64,000 bases of DNA from Cololabis saira (Eukaryota; Chordata; Actinopteri; Beloniformes; Belonidae), in contig NC_084590.1 of the NCBI RefSeq assembly GCF_033807715.1, forward strand, positions 38,018,005 through 38,082,004. Direction: 5' to 3'. The notes under the pieces are model-generated. The model worked only from the letters and a program-made list of their open reading frames with translations, ran no database searches and was not told the DNA's origin. Of this stretch, positions 1 through 12,663 are shown one piece after another. Position 1 is the first letter of the stretch, and each line of letters begins with the position of its first letter. Position numbers and translations under genes: made by a program.

Positions 1-1429
1 AAACTAATGCGGCTGCAACTCAGGCTCTGCACTATTCAGTCAGTTTTGAAGCCTGTCATCGTCTCATTTTGACTTGAATATTCCACATGGACATAAGGAT
101 TGCGGGAGCTCTTTTATGGTTGCTGTGGACTGCTAATTTGCATTTGTTAATATAATACACCTGCATACCCGCCTTGTAAATGTGATTTAGTTACTTCAAA
201 GGTCTTTCATGTGGTGTCTCTCCATTTTCTTTCCTTTTCACTTTGCTCATTAAATTCTGGATGAAAATACAAAGTCAAGTGATACACCGAGCAACCATTA
301 TATAAACAAACCAGTCTTTTTCTCTGGCTAATTTCTGGCAACTGTGCATCTTCTTTTATTGCAGCGACAAGCCTTCACCTAAGCCATCAGAGCTTTAATC
401 TTTTAAACTGATTTCCAGAATTTGTGACAGGAAAGAAAGCATGGTCCCTTTTGTGTGGCTCAATTGAAAACATGGTTGGAAACAGCAAATCTGATTATTC
501 AGGGTGAAGAGAGGATGAGATGGAGGTGCTCCCATTAACACTCCTGACATCATTTAGGGAGTTATTCCCCTCCTGCCTCTCCGGGGTGAGCCATGCAGAA
601 ATAATAAGTTTGAGCAGATGCAGCAGAATGCAATGTGAACGTGAATGTTTTCCTGTAGCAAGCCTTGTTTCACGCCAAATGTTGCATTTTTAATACAGAC
701 AGAAACTGGGATGCCAGATGACGATGCCGTCACTGCTCACTTTACAGAGAACAGGGTTTGTGCAATCTGATTCTCTGTTTGTGAGCCTCGCATAGCTCTT
801 GGGATTTGCGGAAATAAGATAACACATTTGGCCTAAATTGGATTTTTGTGGCTTGTAATCAAAAAGGAAGCAATTTTATTTAAATTGTCATATTTTCAAC
901 ACTGCACAGTTAAAAATGTTCCTTTCAGATTCCATTATATCTGACTGTGCACCACATTTTGTAATTTTTCTTTTTCGGCGAATGTTTAAGGACTCTGCTA
1001 ACATTTAAAAATGAGTAGCATAAATCTACTTTATCCACACCATGTTATAACTTTTGACAACGTATTCTTGACCCCAGAGGCAGCAGTGTGCAAAAGGACT
1101 TCTGCTGAAGACCAATCTATTCTGGAGCTTTTATCATATGATTGTTGTTTGAAAGTCCCCAGTTGTTTAACTCAGGACCTAATTGTGGGTATTTGACAGA
1201 GTCTGCTTTGATCTCAGCTACACAAACACAAAGCATTGTGACTGTCTGGCAGCGACAGAGTCACTGCTGCATACCATTATGTTGCCTAAATCACCAAATA
1301 GAATGGAGTGGCTGTGACTAAGGTCGTCTATTTGCACGTGATTCTCATCAGTGCTTTGATATTGCCTCTGTTTGTCTTTATATGGTCAAGGTTTGTGGGC
1401 CCGTCTTGATCAAACTAGAACTGCATTAA

Positions 1430-2560
1430 TCAAAGTGTCATCAGCAACTTCTCCTTTGAACAGAGGATCATATGCTTTCATCTTAACCTGTCTTCTGTAT
1501 CTTCCTCTTTTGCACCAACCAATTGCATATCCACTGTCACCACATCCAGAAATCTCCTCTTTGGTCTTCTCCTTTTTTCTCCTGCCTAGCAGCTCCATCC
1601 CTCGACCAATGTATTCACTATCCGTCCTTTTTGCATGTCTGAACCACCTCCATCTAGCTTCGCTTCCTTCATCTTCAAGATGTCCAACCCTGACTATTCC
1701 TCAGATGTGCCCATTTTTATATCATGTCCATCCTCACTCTCAAAGAAAATCTTTGCATCTTCAACTCTGCCACTCTAGGTCTGCTTCTTGTCTCTTGGTC
1801 AGTGCTGCTTTCTTCAGGAAAAAGAAAAGGACTGGTCTCTCAGCCGTCCTTTTCCCTTTACTCCCGTTGTTACTCTTTAACACAGATGGTTTCAGGTGTT
1901 CTCCGCCCTGCATGCACTTTCCTTTTCATGTTTTTTTCACACTCCCTGTTTCTCTATACAGTTAAACCCAAGTACTTCAACTTTTGCACCTTCTACTCCT
2001 TGCATCCTTACTATTCTTCTTGCTTCAGGCTACAACTGACCTTCAGTCCTCTCTTTACAGCACACATCTCAACCTCTCCAGGTTCAATTCCACCTGCTCC
2101 CTACCTTCACTACAAATTACAGAGTCAGCTGCAAACATTATAGTCCTAGGAGACTCCTGTCTAATGTCATATGTCAACCTATCCATCACTACAGTAAATA
2201 AGAAGGGGCTCAGGACCAAGCCTTGAGGGAGTCCCACTTTCATCAGAGAGCCATCCGTTACTCCTACTTCACACCTCATAGTTGACATTCTTCCCCACAT
2301 GTCCTATGCCACTCTTTTCAGTCACATTTTTGTCTTTCATTTCAGATTGCCACATGGAATCCTTCAGTTCATCCCTGGGCTCTCTGCCTATTCTTGTGTG
2401 AAACTCCTCCCGACCCTCCCTGTAGATCTCCATCAGCAGTCTGAAAGCAAACACATTTCCAGTGCTCGTTCTTGGCATCAAACCATTCAGCTGCTCACAA
2501 ATTGCGACCACTTTTCTCAACCTAACTGCCACTGCTCCATCCTAGATCTTTATTGACGGC
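1430..2560 (-). pseudogene. RTE-like LINE fragment (reverse transcriptase and 3' region)
   Basis: On the minus strand, 2055-2300 encodes a decayed reverse transcriptase block reading GLPQGLVLSPFLFTVVMDRL followed by a degraded version of the FADD active-site box (FAAD). Stretches of this type (QGSALSPFLFAVVMDRL, then FADDIVICSE) are typical of an abundant fish non-LTR element that I place near RTE. Frameshifts and stops break it into several short frames, so it is dead. A second fragment of the same 3' region lies at about 41850-42320 in the same orientation. The family name is from memory and less certain than the LINE call. Confidence 0.75.
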
Positions 2561-2617
2561 TTCATCAGTTTTATACCAAAGTATTTTAAGTTCCAAAAAC
2601 AATCCCATCATTTAGGA

Positions 2618-3445
2618 CAGGGATTGTCAACCGGTGGTCCGCGGCTCTCTGGTGGTCCGTGGCGGTATTGCAGGTGGTCCATGAAATTGTAAATGGAAAA
2701 CAATAATAATTTAAGAAATATATATTTATTCTTTAGACTCAATTTATTTTCCATTTACTATTCATTTGTGTGAATTATTTACCCATCCAAATTATGTCAA
2801 ATGAGTGAGAGTGAACTTTGTAATATTATAAGCTTCTTGGCTTCCTATTGTTCATTGACGTTTTTTTTTAAATTTTTTTATAGCATAAGGTGCGTGCAAA
2901 TATGAATAGTAAATGTTACTGATTTAAATTGGACTGAATAGAGATGAAACCTGAATTTTAAATATTAAAGATTGAAACTACATTATTTACCATTATTGTA
3001 ATCAGATTACACCGTATATCAGCATCACTGAAATTGACCTGATGCTTAATCAATCACAACGATATGCTAATATTATTCATATATTTATTCAAACAAGGCC
3101 GTTATAAATGTATTCTTTAGACTCAATTTATTTTCCATTTACTAATCATTTTTGTGAATAATTTACCCATCAAATGAGTGAGAGTGAACTTTGTAATATT
3201 ATAAGCCCTCTTGGCTTCCTATTGTTCATTTTTCATTGACTGTTTCTTGTTTTTTGTTTTGTTTTTATAGCAAAAGGTGCAAATACAGATATACACTGAT
3301 GCAAATAAATAGCCTATATAGGCCCATACTATTTTTTTTAAAAGCAAGGTGCAAAATAAAACAAACATCCCCAAAAGCAGTGGTCCCCGAGTTGCTTCTT
3401 GGTTATAATGGTGGTCCCTGGGACAAAACCAGTTGAAAACCTCTG
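2618..3445. mobile_element. non-autonomous hAT element, 828 bp
   Basis: Terminal inverted repeats CAGGGATTGTCAACCGGT and, at the other end read in reverse, CAGAGGTTTTCAACTGGT. It is flanked by a perfect 8-bp duplication atttagga at 2610-2617 and 3446-3453, the hAT hallmark. No transposase is visible. An internal block of about 125 bp occurs twice (about 2730-2862 and 3115-3240). Confidence 0.85.
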
Positions 3446-5008
3446 ATTTAGGACCATACAGACTTTAGTTTTTTCAAATGTAAAATATTTTTTTAAATGA
3501 AAAGGCTTAAGGTGTGATTAGTATTTTGTACTCTATTTTACATTTCTTATGTGTGTTAAAGCAAACACAAATATTTTCCCCTAAAGGTCCATTATGCATT
3601 TTTCATCCCTGATCATACTGTTAAAGCACCGCAACAGAGTCATTTTACTTTGATTGTGATTCCAAAAATCTCTTAGTCTATTAGATTGTGACGCTTAAAT
3701 CTACTATTTTCCGTGTGCTGTGGTGAGCACCCTGTTTGGTCTCCGCCACCTTCTGATCCCCACTGTCTCTGCTGTTATTGGCTACCTTCCCAAACCAATC
3801 ACTGCCAGTCATGTGGAACGGCAACTGAGACCATTGGAGGATGTTTTGTTTTTTAATTGAGTCTCATCCAAAAGGGGGCATCTGCCCCATGGGGGGCAGA
3901 TGCATGGGGTTGGTTGATCTGTGCTGAGGAACAGTCAGCGGATGAAATGAATGCTGCAGCTGCATAAGTAGAAAAGAAATCAGGATGCTCCTATATGACT
4001 GCTCTTTCAAAACCTTTATTTATTTCTTAATTAAAATGACAGCTTGGCAGCCTGGAAACTGGGTAAATGTCAGTTTAATCAATTTTGAACCTATGAAATT
4101 TTGTGAAAAGCATAAAATGTGCCCTTCTGGCTGGCAAATCTGGACATTTTTAGAAAACTTGTCTGCTTCCAGTGTACCAGGTGCTTTTGTGATTAAAATA
4201 ATTTGGTTCATTACAGTTCTCATTTGTTGTGAGGTGGTGGATTTTTTTTTTTTTTGTTGCACTTTTGGCTCTCAGTGCTGTTTGAATTTAACTGCTTTTG
4301 AGTGATTTACACAGAAGCTTCACCTGTATGAAAATCTGATCATAAAAGCAACATTGCTAGAGATTGTGTCAATCTTATGAAAAATGAACATTTATATCAC
4401 ATTTTTTTTGTAGGGGTTTATTTTGGATTTGACAGCCCAGCAGGATTTTTAGCTGACTTGACCTTTTGAAAAGAAATAATTGATGTTTCAGCTCAAATCT
4501 CTCAGTTCTCCACTAATGGGTGTTGTGGCCAGTCAAGGGAGGTGATTTAACTATTTATCTCTTTAAATTAATCAAAGTCTGATTTAAAGCTGACTGATAT
4601 TGAAGTGAGAGCTATCTGATTTAATATATTTGATTCTTTCATTAATTCTCAGGGACATAAATGTTTCTGATGTATTGATTTAAAGTCTCTCTGGAAATCG
4701 TTCTGCAAAGAACTTCTTGTCTCAGAATCAATGGCAATGCAATTGGACAGATGCTCTCTGGGCTTTAATCACAAACTTAGATGGATGGGTGGTACGCTGT
4801 GCTCTCAGTAATCCAACAACAGCTCCGAAATATCATTTAAATATGTCTTTATTGTTGTGTTTTCTCAACCCTGTAATATCTTTTAAGTAGAGAGGGGAGT
4901 CTGAATAAAAAAAGAAAAAGTAAATAAAAAAAGGTTTATGGCTTAGTTTCAGCTTATTGCTGTTTGTGCAGTAATCTAAAGTAATATAATTTCTCTTCAT
5001 TATTTCAG

Positions 5009-5052
5009 TTCTCATCAACTCTGCTGCCGGCAGCTTGGGAAAAGGCTCTCAG
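5009..5052 (+). CDS. b3glct: b3glct exon 2
   Basis: 44-nt exon between ttatttcag and the strong donor gtaagaaa. It enters in phase 1 and leaves in phase 0, reading x-LINSAAGSLGKGSQ, which fits the end of a signal peptide and the start of the mature chain. Sequence identity to human is weak here, as expected for this variable region. Support comes from phase: recalled human exon 1 ends at c.70 (phase 1), and this exon with exon 3 supplies 84 nt against 90 in human. Confidence 0.8.
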
Positions 5053-5524
5053 GTAAGAAAATCAATCGACTCCCATTATCCTTTATCTGCTGTTTGAAAA
5101 TCAGTGCTAAAACCTTGTTCTCCTTCAACCTCCTGTCAGTGATTATTACTCACTTCCAGGTTTCTTAACCTCTATTAAAGCCTTAGTTTCCTGACTAGCA
5201 GAAATAAACAACCGTGTTTTCCCCCCCTTTTTTTATGGATTAATTATTGGCCTCTAGATTAGAAGTTTGATTTGCTCAGCAAAAACACGTTCTAGAGGAT
5301 TTTCTTGCCCTCTCATTTGCTGTAGTCTGCAGTTGGCGCAGGATAAATAATTAACATGTTCAGTTGCTCTACTTCTTATAGGTGTGAGAAGATGTTGACA
5401 GTAAACCTCTTGGCGGATGTGCTTACCATTACAGAAAATCCTAAACACCGTCTTGCTTTTTATTGAAGTCAACTAATTCCTTCCCTATAGAGGAAGTCTT
5501 GTCAATTAATTTCTTTCTCATAAA

Positions 5525-5564
5525 AGATGCAGCTATGCGACCAAAGATGCAGCTATGCGACCAA
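5525..5564. repeat. perfect 20-bp tandem duplication
   Basis: The unit agatgcagctatgcgaccaa occurs twice back to back with no mismatch. It lies in intron 2 and overlaps no other element. Confidence 0.9.
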
Positions 5565-7525
5565 ACCTCCGGAAAACATCTTATTTCTCTGCTAGATTGT
5601 ATTAACGACACCCAAACACAGACGCTGGTCCCTCATTGAAACTTCAGTCGATTTTTCTTGTAAGATCATCGTGCCACATTGTCGGGGTATCCGTGCGAAA
5701 GTAAAGCCTGTTAAATCATAATATCCCTTTTATATAAAGGAGCCATTACAAATATCCATCTGTCAAAATGATGAAAGCAGCGATTCAAATGTATCCGTTC
5801 AAGAGAAAAAAATCCATTAGAAGAGTTTTCACAATAATAGAAATATAGGCATGAATAAAGTTTATGTGTAATGTTCTGGAAAAGAAATGACATGAAAAGA
5901 TGGGGGAAAATGGTTTATGGACTTCTTCTATTTTTAACTTAACTGTTATACATTTATTCAAACACAGGTCATCAAAACGCATTTGAAAAACGTATTGTTA
6001 CTTATTTGTGCCTTCTTTATTGTTGGCCCTTGCTTGTGGCTGCTGGTGGTTTGTAACGGACTCAGTGGTTGTATTCTGGTTAAATCCAACAACGAAAGCA
6101 TTTTTTTTCCCCAGTCCACCTGCTTACAGTGAGTTTCTTATTTGAAATCTCAAATCTTTGACGGGTTGCCCAGAAGGCATCCTTCGCTTTGCATTAGGTA
6201 TTTGTTGTGTTTGATAACAGGCATCTATTTTTCTCAGTAAAAGTGTGGACAATAATTCACCTTTTTTGGAGCAGAGAAGAGCATCATTAACAAAGTAAAC
6301 AGGAATTTGAACAGAAATGATGTTGAGACCGTAGCAGGACACTTCACCGCCATTTCCAAGGAACAACATTTACTTGCTAAAGAAGTATTGGCTTCTGAAG
6401 TGGATAAAAAGTATCTTTTATTTCAAATTTCAAAATGCCGCAGACTGAGGCGGTCAATCACTGCTCAGTTCACTTGGTGTTCATGTGTTTCTACAGACAT
6501 GCTTTGCGCCCTGAGGCAGCTTACCTTTCAATACCGCTGTAGAGTATGTCGGCGAGAAGATTTCAATCTCAAGAGAATCGATCTGTCTGAGCTTGAGGCT
6601 ATCTGTTTGGTATGAAAACACCCAGCTGATTGGTATCTCAGTTATAGATAAGTTTCACATACGAGAACGCTAAACTATTCATCTGACTCCACTTATAGAG
6701 CTGCGTTAATGTTGTTAGTAGAAGTTTGAGAGGTAGAGTCTAAACTCCCGCTAGTGTCTGTTAGCAGTACAGGCCTCCCTAGATGGTTATACATACTGCA
6801 GTTAAACTTTTGTTAATTATAATAACAAAACTTACCAATAAAAAAACAACAAAGAACTACTCTGTGGTCTGAAACATCGGAAACCAATGCTATGTAGCTT
6901 CCAGTCTTTGCACTCCAACATTTTTGTTCCCATTTGATTATAGTAATCTTTAAGTGGTAGTGATGTTTAACAGGTGTGCAAAACTGGGGAGCTTGAACTG
7001 GTTATGGATACTTTGGAAAATCAGGGAAAAAAGAAAATCACAGCAAGTGAGAGGGTGTCGCGTCTAGGCTTCTGCACATTCTACCCAGGCGTCCTACCTC
7101 ACCTGCACCTTCTTCTTCTTCTTGCACTATTTGAGCTTCTCTTGCGAGGGGTCCATTCGGACTTGGCAAAGAAAAAAAAAACATAATGTTCAGTCAGTAC
7201 ATTTAATTCTTCTACATAAACATTAAATGGTTAAAATAAAAGGTCGTTGGGGAAAAATATTCAAGCTTTTCCTCGTTTCAGTCTCAGATAACATTAGGTC
7301 ATTGTTTGTGTCTTTGTTTTAAGCCTGCAGTTGGTCGACGAAGCTCCGATAAGAGGAGACAAAGTAAACTCATGATGTAGTTTAGACATTTGAATTAAAA
7401 ATATATATATATTTAACCCTCAAAAATAAATGTTAATGATTAATGCTTCTAGTTATTTATTCTGTCCATTTGCCCATTGATTTAGGGTAACAAGCTGTTG
7501 AATCGTACCATCCTGTCTCTAAACA

Positions 7526-7658
7526 TCCATCAATCCATTTTCCATACCCGCTTTATCCTTTGCAGGGTCACGGGGTCTGCTGGAGCGTATCTCAGCTAAT
7601 TTCAGGCGAGAGGCAGAGATACACCCTGGACAGGTCACCAGTCTATCGCAGGGCCTCT
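7526..7658. repeat. common teleost dispersed repeat (SINE/LINE-tail type)
   Basis: The stretch from catccatcaatccattttcc through tttgcagggtcacgggg to gtcaccagtctatcgcaggg matches a very common fish dispersed repeat that I know by pattern. A related piece lies at about 47900-48000 in the opposite sense. The exact family is not certain. Confidence 0.6.
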
Positions 7659-7672
7659 CTAAACATCTATCT

Positions 7673-7746
7673 GTACAGACCAAAAGTTTGGACACACCTT
7701 TTCATTCAAACAAATGGAGAAGTGTGCCCAAACCTTTGGTCTGTAC
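7673..7746. mobile_element. very short Tc1-type hairpin MITE, 74 bp
   Basis: Inverted ends gtacagaccaaaagtttgga and its near reverse complement ending in ggtctgtac are separated by only about 20 bp. The motif is that of a Tc1-like terminal repeat common in fish. The TA dinucleotide at each end fits Tc1 target choice. Confidence 0.65.
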
Positions 7747-7763
7747 TGTGTGTACTATGTGTG

Positions 7764-7799
<36 letters not shown>

Positions 7800-7830
7800 T
7801 CTCCCTCTTTACAATATAAAGAGGGAGAAT
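7764..7830. repeat. (TA)n tract followed by a perfect 13-bp hairpin
   Basis: A TA-rich run up to about 7799 is followed by attctccctcttt (7798-7810), a 7-base loop, and its exact reverse complement at 7818-7830. No downstream T-run or gene context makes it a terminator. Confidence 0.8.
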
Positions 7831-8162
7831 AAACTTTGCCGGCCTCGCATCTGTATTGATTACAGTCTTGGGACTTGAGAATGTTGCCCTTTTTCCTTTT
7901 TTAAGGTTTAACATAACAGGAATTAATTTAGAAAAAAAATGTGTCATTAAGAAGTCTTGAGGATTAATACAATATGTAATTTGTACGACAAATGTTCATT
8001 ATGTTTTCAACAAAAACTGAGCTAAAATAAGAGGTTTAGGAACAGCGAGGGGCAGATAATCAAATATACTTGATAGTTTTATTATCACTAAATCCCACTG
8101 TTAAAACAGAGGTTTTGGCCATTTGCTGGTCTGCATCGATCACTGAGCGTTAACCCAAAGCC

Positions 8163-8900
8163 ATGGAGGACGAAGGCCTTAGCAATTATCTTACAGAAGC
8201 AACAATTGTTGCTCATTTATCTGGGAAGAGATTTTATGTAATTTCCAAACAGTTTGGATTCATTAATTCTACCGTGAGAAACATTATTCACAAGTGGAAA
8301 GCATTCACGTTGCTAATCTCCTCAGATCTTCCCCGGAGAACACATTCCAGCAAGTTCACCTAATGATCAGACCATGAAAGGCTTTTCCTCCTTAAATTAG
8401 CATGGCAGCACCGCTTAGATCTGCAAACTCTCCTCGACAAAACCCCAACCTTCATGGGAGAATATCTTTTGAACAAATAAGAATGAAAGGTAGTCGTTTC
8501 ACAAACACCCTGTTGTCAAGCACAGTGGTGGAGGGCTGATGATTTTGACCTCTTTTGCAGCTACAGGACCTGGACAGGTTGCAGACGTTGATTTATCTAT
8601 GAAGTATTTTGCATGCCAAAGTATCCTCGTGTTAAATTTAAGGACATTTGGCAGCTGAAGCTTGTCTAAAATGGGGCTGTGTGATGGGACAATGATCCAA
8701 TGTACACCAGCAAATCAATGACAGAATAACTGGAGATGACAGTAACATACTGTAGGTGTTGCAATGCTGCTGCAGACTTCAGCACCTGAATGAACTGAAG
8801 CAGAAAAAGTGAAAACTGAGACAAAATTTCTACACAGGGATTTAAGAGATGGATAAAACTGTTCCTGTTCTTCAATTTAAAGCTGCTGAAGGTGGTTGTG
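8163..8900 (+). pseudogene. Tc1-like transposase relic
   Basis: The opening frame (8163-8363) has a Tc1-type helix-turn-helix: ISKQFGFINSTVRNIIHKW, matching the family pattern of a paired-like domain. Later, near 8520-8580, a block reads like the family's KHGGGSIMLWG...GTG stretch. Frames are broken between and after these blocks, so no active protein is possible. A family A MITE follows directly at 8962. Confidence 0.75.
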
Positions 8901-8961
8901 CATGAATCATTTGGGAGCACTTCGCTTTTTAAATGCTGCCTATGCAATGTGGTTTAGTTAA

Positions 8962-9447
8962 AGGGGACCTATTATGAAAAACACGTTTTCTCTTGCTTTA
9001 ACATATATAAAGTAGTGTCCCCTCAGCCTGCCAACTCAGAGAACCAGATCAAATTCTGCAGTGTCTGTACAGCCACCCGGATGAGCCATCCAGTCTGATG
9101 TGGCTTCTACGAGCCGTTCAGGTTCTGCTCCCTTTCGTTACGTAACGAAAATGCGATTTACATAGATTGGCCTCCGATGCGTGAAACCAACTAACGCCGG
9201 AGCTTCCGCCATTTTTTTGTAGCGGTGTATCACGTCATTCAGGCAGCCAATCAGCACAGATCCTCATCATCATAGCCTCCCCGCCCACTCAGAATCCCTC
9301 ATAGATAATGAGGTTAGAGAATGGGAAGATAAAGACATGGTTCAGAGGCGGAATTTCTAATTTATTTAGCAAAAACAATCAAAAGCTTGTTTTTAAGACA
9401 TTCAAGGCCTGTTCAAAATAGGTATTAGATGCCATAATAGGTCCCCT
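8962..9447 (+). mobile_element. T2-type MITE, family A copy 1
   Basis: Begins aggggacctattatg and ends with the exact reverse complement cataataggtcccct, flanked by TTAA at 8958-8961 and 9448-9451. TTAA plus the end AGGRR is the known signature of T2/Kolobok-type MITEs. No coding capacity. It contains an 18-bp perfect palindrome at 9133-9150 (tttcgttacgtaacgaaa). Confidence 0.85.
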
Positions 9448-11345
9448 TTAAATAAATAACAACATATAGTGCAGTTTGTCATGTTGTTGCTCATGAGTGG
9501 TATTTATTTTTAAGAACTGATAAAAAAAGAGACAAAAAAACAGTTATTTTTTACTGTCTTCTAAAAGATAAATCCTTACAATTCTAAAAGCTCTACCTTC
9601 TCTTTAATGTAACTTGTAATGTAACCTTTGTTTCAGCTGCTACTGTTATTTGAAAGCCTCAACCAAAACCAACAGTAATGCAGCACAATGCTCAGCACAT
9701 CATCTCCTGCTGAGGGTCGGCCGGTGTTGTGTTTGGAATATCGACATGCCAGGCTTTGCAGTTGGATTGATGCAGTATTTTACAGGAGAATGTTGATAGA
9801 TTCTGGGATAGCATACTGGTAGTGAAAGGATTTAGAGATTTGATAGTATTTATCTGTGTGACCTTTTTCTCCCTAGACATTCTATCTGACATTTCATGTG
9901 AGCCCACAGAGCATACCGTGACCCTAAATAACTTGCACAGCGGGGCTTGACCGTGGCGGTTGTTCGTTACTCTGGGCGACCAGATTTGGACCACTGTCAA
10001 CTATTTAGTGCAGTCTGGTCACCTCTGTTGGCAACCGTCGTCCAGTGCTTAGAAAAGCAAAGCCAACCGACTCCCTTTATGCTGTTCCAACAACGTGAGA
10101 GTGGTCTTAGACAACTATGTCGCTGTGTGAGAAATTCTAAAATCGAGGATAATGGAAAAAAATAACACGAGAGGCTTATTTATCAAAGAAAAACAGGCCG
10201 CTTGCACAACATCAGGCCATGTTCTTTTTTGATAAGACCAAAAAATGACCACAAACTTCATTTAAAAACTATATTTGGACTTCCATGTCAGTGAGGACAG
10301 GCGAAGGGCCTCGCAGCCTCGACAGAGATAAGCAAAGTTAAAATGAGCTGGGGAACTTTGCACATGCTGAATGTGCAAAGTTCCTGAGACTTCCATTGTG
10401 CTTCCAGCTCATTACTTACTCTCACTCATGAAGCTGTAAATCAAACCGGCCTTGCAGGAGTTAAACATTCAGCCTCTTTTAATTTACCATGCTAATGACA
10501 TTACCTTGCTAATGTTTAATTTAAATGTGCTGGTGTTAGTCCTTCATTCCCTTTTTCTTTTTTTTTTTGATGAGTAATAAATCTCAGCCTCCTAATCAGA
10601 TCCTTGATGCTTGTTGCTACGGATACCTTCCAAGACTATAACCGCATTTTATGCCCCGTAATGACATATTAAAGTCGCCTTCACCGGATACATACAATTA
10701 TTGAGTGTCACTGGCCTTTGCTATCGAGACCATAAAAGTGAATAGCAGCAGCTGCACTGATGCGTTCTGGCATTATCTAACAATAGGCAGCTTTTACAAG
10801 TGATATTACTATGCCCTGCACCCAGTACCATCTCGACAATTGCAGTGGCACAGAGGTGAACGTGGTCTGACAACTACATGTTTTGCCTTTCTTGCAGAGG
10901 CAACAAACAGTCAGTTTCTACAGACTTATCACTTGTAGCTCAGGCCATGGTGTCAGGGTTGCAGAAGTAAGACTCAACTGCAGGAGACTGGGTGGCAGGA
11001 ATAATCAATCAAAAGTCATTTATTTAAACAAGAGGGAACCACCAAGGCAGGATATTAAAAAGAAACAAAGAAAGAAAGAATGGAAAAAATGTGAATAAGC
11101 CACAAAAACAGTGAAATACAAACGACAGAGTGGCAATTGATCAGCAGGGAAGAAAGGAAAAGGCAGGACAACAAATAAACACAATAGCAGGTGACACAAT
11201 AAGGGAAGACATCAAGAGACAGGCGACAATAATCTGGGAAGACAACAGGAAAATGTCCAATGTCCAACTTTCCTACTTCCAACTTCCAACAAAATCTGTT
11301 GATTAAATGCCGATATTTATTAATGAGAATAAAATACACAGTTAA

Positions 11346-11675
11346 AGGAGCATGAGGCTCCTTTTAAGAAATGAGACTCTCTAGCGCCACCCTTCGCCAC
11401 GACGGCCGTCGGGGGTACTGCAGCCAACAGTGAAGCCGGCACGGGAGAACGGGGAGAACGCGCATGCAGCGTCATGTGACGTCACATCTGCAGTACAGCG
11501 CCGGAAATTCCGGCCCGGAATTGCAGCACATTTTGCAGCACACAGCCTGTTCAAGGCAAAGGAGAGATACACTAGAGGGCTCATTCTTTTGGGTTTGGAA
11601 CGCTTCATCTGACATTATTACTAGAAAACTTAAAACGTATACGAATGTTTTTCATAAATCCTGCCTCAAGCTCCT
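11346..11675 (+). mobile_element. T2-type MITE, family B copy 1
   Basis: 330 bp, starting aggagcatgaggctcc and ending gcctcaagctcct, with TTAA on both sides (11342-11345 and 11676-11679). The GC-rich middle, with cgtcatgtgacgtcacat at its core, is shared with the inverted copy at 32297-32606. No gene; the short frames across it are chance. Confidence 0.85.
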
Positions 11676-12663
11676 TTAAATAATAAATAAAATGCATAGT
11701 TTTTGTGTTCTAAGATGTCATAACACCTTGCTTTAATTGATAATTAGTGATGTTAAAAAGTATGGGCAGAGACATAAAAATGAAAAATAACATTGAGTAA
11801 AGATGCGACTGCCTTCAAATTTCGACTGAACATGTATCACATCTGATCAGATATTGCTGAAGCTTCAGTACAGAAATAGATTTATTTAAGCTGTATGTCA
11901 GCGTAAACATTATTTCAAAACTCTGCTGTGTTGTGTTCTGTCTGTGCCACGTGTGTGGGTTAATTTAAAATCAGAGGTAACTGACAGAAGTCATTTCTGC
12001 CGGTTCCCTCACTTTTGCGGTTTATCAAATTAATTTGGATTGTGGTTGCACCCATCCATCAAAACAAATAGAGCAAATAGATTGAAGGTATTTTTGTTTC
12101 AGTTTCAGTCATCCCCCTTTTTTTCCTTTTACGTGTGACAGTATTGGACTCAGCTTCTGCTATTTTCTGCTGCAGACACTCCTTGGACACAAAAAAGTCA
12201 GATTTCTCTCCTCCACAGAGATACAGAGGCAATTCTTCAGTAATTGATAGGGAATTCAAATTGTTGTTAATTTATAACCCCAAAACAGAAAAATATGGGA
12301 TAATATGGAAAATGCAAATGTAAAAAAAAAATGAATTGATGAAATGTGTTTTACCAGAAATCTTTTGAATTCTGCAAGCCAACTGGTCTGTTGTTTTTCA
12401 CATGAAGCCCGTTTAACTTTATGATATGTTGTCAGTGTCAGCACAATGACATGCACGCGCATTTTGATTCATGCATGCAGCACGTCAGGTACTTGGTGGT
12501 AATGTTGTTGTGAGGGACCTTCCAGTCCAATAATACAGTACAACAATGGACACAAGGAAGTGGTTGCAGCACTCTGCTTGACACTGTTTCAAGAAAGTTC
12601 AGCACCAGAACTCGCCGTTAAGCTATTTTGAAGGTAAGCCACCGTGCTTCATGATTTTTTTAA

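Larger units (their letters stand above)
1..5008 (+). other. intron 1 (3' part) or upstream sequence
   Basis: No coding exon seen. It holds an RTE-like LINE fragment (about 1430-2560) and a hAT element (2618-3445); the rest is AT-rich unique-looking sequence. There is no GC-rich first exon with a start codon and signal peptide, so I infer that exon 1 lies upstream and this is the end of intron 1. The 3' end has a good pyrimidine tract and acceptor before 5009. Confidence 0.65.

Noticed and set aside
1372..1965. 197-codon open frame on the + strand
   Set aside because: It lies antisense over the 3' region of an RTE-like LINE, is Leu/Ser/Pro-rich as expected of pyrimidine-rich antisense, and matches no protein family.
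1..5008. First exon of b3glct
   Set aside because: No ATG-started hydrophobic leader followed by a phase 1 donor in a GC-rich setting could be recognised.
5009..5052. Joining exon 2 directly to exon 4 at 30879
   Set aside because: This gives a Cys/Arg-rich frame (SHQLCCRQLGKRLS). With exon 3 in between, phases, exon count and total length all agree with human.
7798..7830. Hairpin as a transcription terminator
   Set aside because: Vertebrate context, no gene ending here, no T-run after the stem; a repeat-related hairpin is more likely.
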